A stretch of DNA of 27,627 bases from a bacterium (GTDB taxonomy: Bacteria; T1Sed10-126). Under the pieces are notes generated by a model. It was not told where the DNA came from and made no database searches. It saw only the letters and a program-made list of their open reading frames with translations. Made by a program: the position numbers and the translations under genes. Every line of letters starts with the position of its first letter. The stretch's first letter is position 1. Positions 23,871 to 27,627 of the stretch are shown piece after piece. The stretch lies in NCBI GenBank assembly GCA_003557545.1, contig PWOD01000061.1:1-27627 (forward strand). The letters run 5' to 3'.

Positions 23871-26800
23871 ATGAAACAGTATTTTTCAACAGGATTGCTG
23901 TCAACTGTTACCTGGCTAACTTTTATAATACTGGCATGTACAGCAGGCTCAGGCCTACCGGCAAACGCTCACCCGGCCGGACCGGGAGTTGCAGAACTAA
24001 AAGCCACCGCCCGCCAGCAGGGGACAATCCGACTGATGGTCGAGCTGAATCTAACAACCAGAGCCGAAGCAGGACTTAGCCCGCAAGGGGTGGCTGCTCA
24101 ACGGGAGCGGATCGCCAGGACAGCCGACCAACTTGGCCGCCAACTGGTAAATCAACCGGGAGGAATCAAACGACAACTGCGAAGCATTCCACTGCTGGTG
24201 GTAGAAACAACTCCTGAAGGAATAGCCCAACTGGCTGACAACCCTCTGGTAAAAAATCTGCGGCAGGAACAGCTGTTCAGACGGTTGGAACAGCCCACCA
24301 TCTCCCCACAGCTAAACCTCACTGTTGACCGAATTGAAGCCTCAGAGCTACACTCTTCAGGCTTCACCGGTGAAGGTCTTAACCTGGCCGTAATTGATTC
24401 CGGGATCGATACCCATCCGGCCTTTAACGGCCGGCAGAAGATCATCGCTGAAGCCTGCTTCACTGACGAAGCCTGTCCCAACGGTGAGGATTCAATGATC
24501 GGCCCCGGAGCTGCTATTCCGGCTGATGACGCCGGAACTCCCGATCCCCATGGAACCCATGTGGCAGGCATTATGGCAGGACTGCCGGTTGCTTCACAAA
24601 ACCTCGACAGTGGAATAGCTCCGGGAGCTAACCTGGTTGGAATAAATGTTTTTTATCAGAATAACAATAACGAACTAAATGCGCGAGAAGGCGATGTTCT
24701 CTCAGCACTTGACTGGCTGCTGGAAATTAATCCCGATACACCGGTGGCTGTGGTTAACCTGAGCCTGGGCATGGGAGAATACGACAGCGTCTGTGACGCA
24801 CAGTTTCCAACAATCAAAAACCTCTTCAGCGATCTGCGGGATGCGGGGGTTGTTCCGATAACCGCCAGTGGCAACGATGGAAAGAGCGCCCAGACAGTTT
24901 TTCCGGCCTGTCTGTCCAACACCCTGGCAGTTGGTGCAACAAAACTCAGCGGAAACAGCGAAGCGATAGCCGATTTTTCTAACCAGCACCCGGAACTGAT
25001 CGATTTTGTCGCCCCGGGCGACCAGATCTACGCTGCCGGTCCCGGCGGCAGCGGGCTGTTTAAAAGCGGCACCTCAATGGCAGCCCCCCATCTAAGCGGA
25101 GGGGTCGCTCTCCTCCGCCAGGCGGTCGCTCCGGAATCGCTGTCAATTAAAAAGCTGGTGGAAGCCCTGGCTGAAACCGGTAAACTGATAGCCGATGATC
25201 GTGAGGAACACGGCCCGGTTTACGAATATAGAAGCATCCGACTGAAGTCGGCCGCCGACTATCTGGAGACTGCTCTGCGCGACAGCTATACTCTGGAGAT
25301 TCAGCTGGACGGATCGGGCGATGTGATGGTGGACGGTGAATCATACCTGGAACCGGTCCAGCGGTATGAGGGAGAGACTCTCCTGCTTGAAGCGGTCCCG
25401 GACCCCCTCTGGATTTTTGACGGATGGAGCGGAGCAATCAGCAGTGGAGACAGTACGATTGAACTAACCCTGGATTCAAACAAACAGCTCACAGCCAGCT
25501 TTAATAAACTTTCCACTGTCAAATTACAGCTGGATATCCAGGGAAAAGGAGCAGTTGAAATTGCCGGCGAAGCAGTCTCCGATACAATAAAATTAATTAA
25601 AAATCAGCCGGTCGAACTACAGGCCATAGCGGACGAACTGTGGTATTTTGAAAACTGGAGCGGAGATTTGAACAGTCCCGACCCAACCCTTAATTTGATC
25701 CCCGATACCGATCTTAATCTAACTGTTAATTTTATTCAACACGATACATACAGTATTACTGTGCATAAATTCGGGGAGGGCGAAGTTTTCATCAACGGGC
25801 AGCCCTATGTCGAAACTCGTGATGTTGTCCAGAACGACACCGTTCATCTCCAGGCTGTGCCGGACGAACTCTGGTATTTTTCCGAATGGAGTGGAGAGTT
25901 TATATCGAACGAACCGGAGATTCAGCTGCTCGCCGACTCAAATCTTTTGATCGAAGCTAGATTTTCTCCCCATGATACCCGGTTGCTGACAATCGACCAG
26001 ATCGGCGACGGGACTCTCCTGGTCAACGGAGACAGCTATCTTGAACCGCGCTCCATCAGAGCAGGAGATACCGTCACTCTGGAGGCCAAAGCTGCCTCTT
26101 TCTGGAACTTTTCTAACTGGAGTGGCGCGGTGGAAAGTTCTGATACAATCATCCAGATGATCATGCATACCGACCAGCAACTAACGGCTGAATTTATTAG
26201 ATTAACCTTCACCCTGACAAGCGAGATAAATGGACAGGGAGCACTGCTCGTCAACGGAGAAACCGCTCCTCAGGAAATGGTTGTGAACGCCGGGGAAACT
26301 GTTCTGCTCGAGGCCCAACCGGCCGCCGGCTGGCTATTTCGGCAGTGGGGGTTGGATATCACCGATACAGTACCGGTAAAACAGTTGTTTATCGATGAGG
26401 ATCAGCTCGTCACCCTCTATTTTAAAGAAACTGGACTGGCTGATGGCCAGGGCACTTTAGAAGATCCTTTTCTGATCACTGACTGGTACCATCTTGATGC
26501 CATGCGGAATTATCCTGACGCTGTTTTTATTTTAGGCGCCGATCTCGACAAACAGAGCAACGGCTACCAGCAGATGGCCGGTCCCCTCGCCCGGGGCGGA
26601 GCAGGTTGGAAACCTGTCGGTGACTACTTACCCGCTCCCTTTAAGGGGATAGTTGATGGGCAGAACCATACTATTAAAGATCTTTATATTAACCGGCCAA
26701 CGGAATCAAGCATCGGCTTATTTTCCAATATCGAAGAGTGTACAGTTAAAAATTTAGAGCTGGACGAACTGACTATTAAAGGTCATATACGGGTGGGAGG

Positions 26801-27627
26801 ATTAACCGGCCGGATGGATAATGGTCTGATAAAAAATCTTAAAGTGTCGGGCAGGATCGAGGGTGACAGTTTTATCGGAGGGGTGGTGGGAGATAACTGG
26901 AACGGAACGCTCAACCAGGTGGCAAGCCATGTTGAGATAACCGGCGGGGAATTTATCGGGGGAATTATTGGGGATGGATTCAATGGCGAGCTGACCAACT
27001 GCTATAGCCGGGGGAGTATCAGTGGACGGCGCACCGCAGGCGGGCTGGTGGGACGGCTGTGGGACAGCACCATTGAAAACTGCTATTCAATCTCCCAGCT
27101 GAGCGGACTGACCCAGATTGGTGGCTTGATCGGCGCCACCGAATTCACTCCAACAATTACCGCCAGCTTCTGGGATACTGAACGCTCCGGACAGATGACA
27201 AGCGCCGGAGGCACCGGCCTCAGCAGCCGCGAGATGCAAAATATTAACAGCTACCAGGGGAGCGGCTGGGAGATCTCCCCGACCGGTGGGTTAACTAACG
27301 ATGGCTATCCCTATCTTTCGGGTGAAACCGATCCTGTATGGTTAAAAAGCACTCTGGTTCTGGTTGAGATTAAAGGCCAGGGTTCAGTTCTGATTAACGG
27401 TGACAGCTATCTTCAGGCGCTCCCGGTTACCCCCGGTGAAACGGTAACAGTCACAGCCCGGCCAGCTGAATTCTGGAGTTTCCAAAACTGGGAAAACAGC
27501 CTGACTACCGGACTGAAAGAGATCGTTCTTACAGTCGATCAGGACCTCCCGCTAACAGCCCGATTCATCCAGGACACCTATCTGCTGAATATCACTACTG
27601 TTGGTGAAGGTTCAGTTAAACTGGATA
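23871..27627 (+). CDS. Giant secreted subtilisin-like protease P4, 5' part (runs off the window)
   Basis: The frame is open from ATG 23871 (AGGAG ten bases upstream) to the last base: 1252 codons with no stop. Parts: signal peptide with two possible ends, a lipobox-like IILAC (Cys23) or ANA|H at 33/34; I9-like propeptide about 40-140; S8 domain about 160-460 with D176 (in DSG rather than the DTG of its siblings), H227, N335 and S402 (GTSMAAPH); B-repeats 1-5 (473-854), one more than P2 and P3 have here; a GLUG block (855-1160); B-repeat 6 (1161-1236); and the start of repeat 7. The four S8 cysteines (ACF, ACP, VCD, PACLSN) are present. It lies 97 bases after P3 without a clear promoter, so it may depend on readthrough. 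A second GLUG block and a FlgD-like end are expected beyond the window but not seen. Confidence 0.87.
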   Translation, partial: MKQYFSTGLLSTVTWLTFIILACTAGSGLPANAHPAGPGVAELKATARQQGTIRLMVELNLTTRAEAGLSPQGVAAQRERIARTADQLGRQLVNQPGGIKRQLRSIPLLVVETTPEGIAQLADNPLVKNLRQEQLFRRLEQPTISPQLNLTVDRIEASELHSSGFTGEGLNLAVIDSGIDTHPAFNGRQKIIAEACFTDEACPNGEDSMIGPGAAIPADDAGTPDPHGTHVAGIMAGLPVASQNLDSGIAPGANLVGINVFYQNNNNELNAREGDVLSALDWLLEINPDTPVAVVNLSLGMGEYDSVCDAQFPTIKNLFSDLRDAGVVPITASGNDGKSAQTVFPACLSNTLAVGATKLSGNSEAIADFSNQHPELIDFVAPGDQIYAAGPGGSGLFKSGTSMAAPHLSGGVALLRQAVAPESLSIKKLVEALAETGKLIADDREEHGPVYEYRSIRLKSAADYLETALRDSYTLEIQLDGSGDVMVDGESYLEPVQRYEGETLLLEAVPDPLWIFDGWSGAISSGDSTIELTLDSNKQLTASFNKLSTVKLQLDIQGKGAVEIAGEAVSDTIKLIKNQPVELQAIADELWYFENWSGDLNSPDPTLNLIPDTDLNLTVNFIQHDTYSITVHKFGEGEVFINGQPYVETRDVVQNDTVHLQAVPDELWYFSEWSGEFISNEPEIQLLADSNLLIEARFSPHDTRLLTIDQIGDGTLLVNGDSYLEPRSIRAGDTVTLEAKAASFWNFSNWSGAVESSDTIIQMIMHTDQQLTAEFIRLTFTLTSEINGQGALLVNGETAPQEMVVNAGETVLLEAQPAAGWLFRQWGLDITDTVPVKQLFIDEDQLVTLYFKETGLADGQGTLEDPFLITDWYHLDAMRNYPDAVFILGADLDKQSNGYQQMAGPLARGGAGWKPVGDYLPAPFKGIVDGQNHTIKDLYINRPTESSIGLFSNIEECTVKNLELDELTIKGHIRVGGLTGRMDNGLIKNLKVSGRIEGDSFIGGVVGDNWNGTLNQVASHVEITGGEFIGGIIGDGFNGELTNCYSRGSISGRRTAGGLVGRLWDSTIENCYSISQLSGLTQIGGLIGATEFTPTITASFWDTERSGQMTSAGGTGLSSREMQNINSYQGSGWEISPTGGLTNDGYPYLSGETDPVWLKSTLVLVEIKGQGSVLINGDSYLQALPVTPGETVTVTARPAEFWSFQNWENSLTTGLKEIVLTVDQDLPLTARFIQDTYLLNITTVGEGSVKLD
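25287..26432 (+). repeat. P4 B-repeat block A, five copies
   Basis: Copies begin at 25287, 25518, 25749, 25980 and 26205. The first three have 77 codons (the second and third end HDT), then come 75- and 76-codon copies. The equivalent block in P2 and P3 has four. Confidence 0.83.
26433..27350 (+). repeat. P4 GLUG block
   Basis: It opens ADGQGTLEDPFLI and WYHLDAMR, carries GLUG motifs (GLTGRMD, GVVGDNW, GIIGDGF, GLVGRLW, GLIGATE), and closes SFWDTERS, GGTGL and NDGYPYL. It lacks the RCFP cysteine, matching the first rather than the second GLUG block of P2 and P3. Confidence 0.73.
27351..27627 (+). repeat. P4 B-repeat block B, cut by the window end
   Basis: One full copy (27351-27578) and 16 codons of the next (from 27579). 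More copies are expected downstream by analogy with P2 and P3. Confidence 0.75.

Overview
The window comes from a diderm (Gram-negative-type) bacterium of intermediate GC. An ADP-heptose-type glycosyltransferase end, two LPS-kinase-like proteins, a lipoprotein with a clear lipobox and several signal-peptide exoproteins all point to an outer membrane. The lineage cannot be fixed from sequence alone. FlgD-like C-terminal domains on secreted proteins are common in FCB-group and related candidate phyla, and DUF123 genes are scattered among anaerobes and archaea, so I leave the taxon open.

Layout. (1) Positions 1-3306 look like an envelope-modification neighbourhood: the 3' end of a heptosyltransferase-family gene (+), then a minus-strand pair (alkaline-phosphatase-superfamily lipoprotein followed by a WaaP/Kdo-kinase-like protein), then a divergent small kinase-like gene (+). 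(2) Positions 3389-4943 hold a DHH-family phosphoesterase with a near-consensus promoter, a possibly structured leader of about 146 nt and a TTG start set by a strong Shine-Dalgarno. (3) Positions 4968-5883 (minus) hold D-aminoacyl-tRNA deacylase (dtd) overlapping a DUF123 gene. (4) Positions 6156-27627 (+), almost four fifths of the window, hold a tandem family of four secreted subtilisin-like (S8) proteases. I call them P1-P4: 642 aa, 2253 aa, about 2834 aa, and at least 1252 aa (running off the end).

The protease array is the striking part. Each member has a signal peptide, an I9-like propeptide, an S8 domain with intact Asp/His/Asn/Ser and four conserved cysteines, then a stalk of about 76-77-residue divergent InlB-type B-repeats interrupted by GLUG blocks. 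P1-P3 end in the same FlgD-like Ig domain, while the end of P4 lies outside the window. The visible B-repeat count is 1, 13, 22 and at least 7. In P2 and P3 the module order is the same (4 B, GLUG, 6 B, GLUG, n B), and only the last block differs (3 versus 12). The proteins therefore look like protease heads on stalks whose C-terminal segment has been lengthened. Their joint role (surface adhesion plus proteolysis, matrix building or predation) is inference; nothing in the window names a substrate.

No rRNA, tRNA, CRISPR array, insertion sequence or phage gene was recognised. No gene-free stretch exceeds 300 bases. The longest (3307-3569, 5884-6155 and 14995-15268) hold candidate promoters, hairpins and leaders, described individually.
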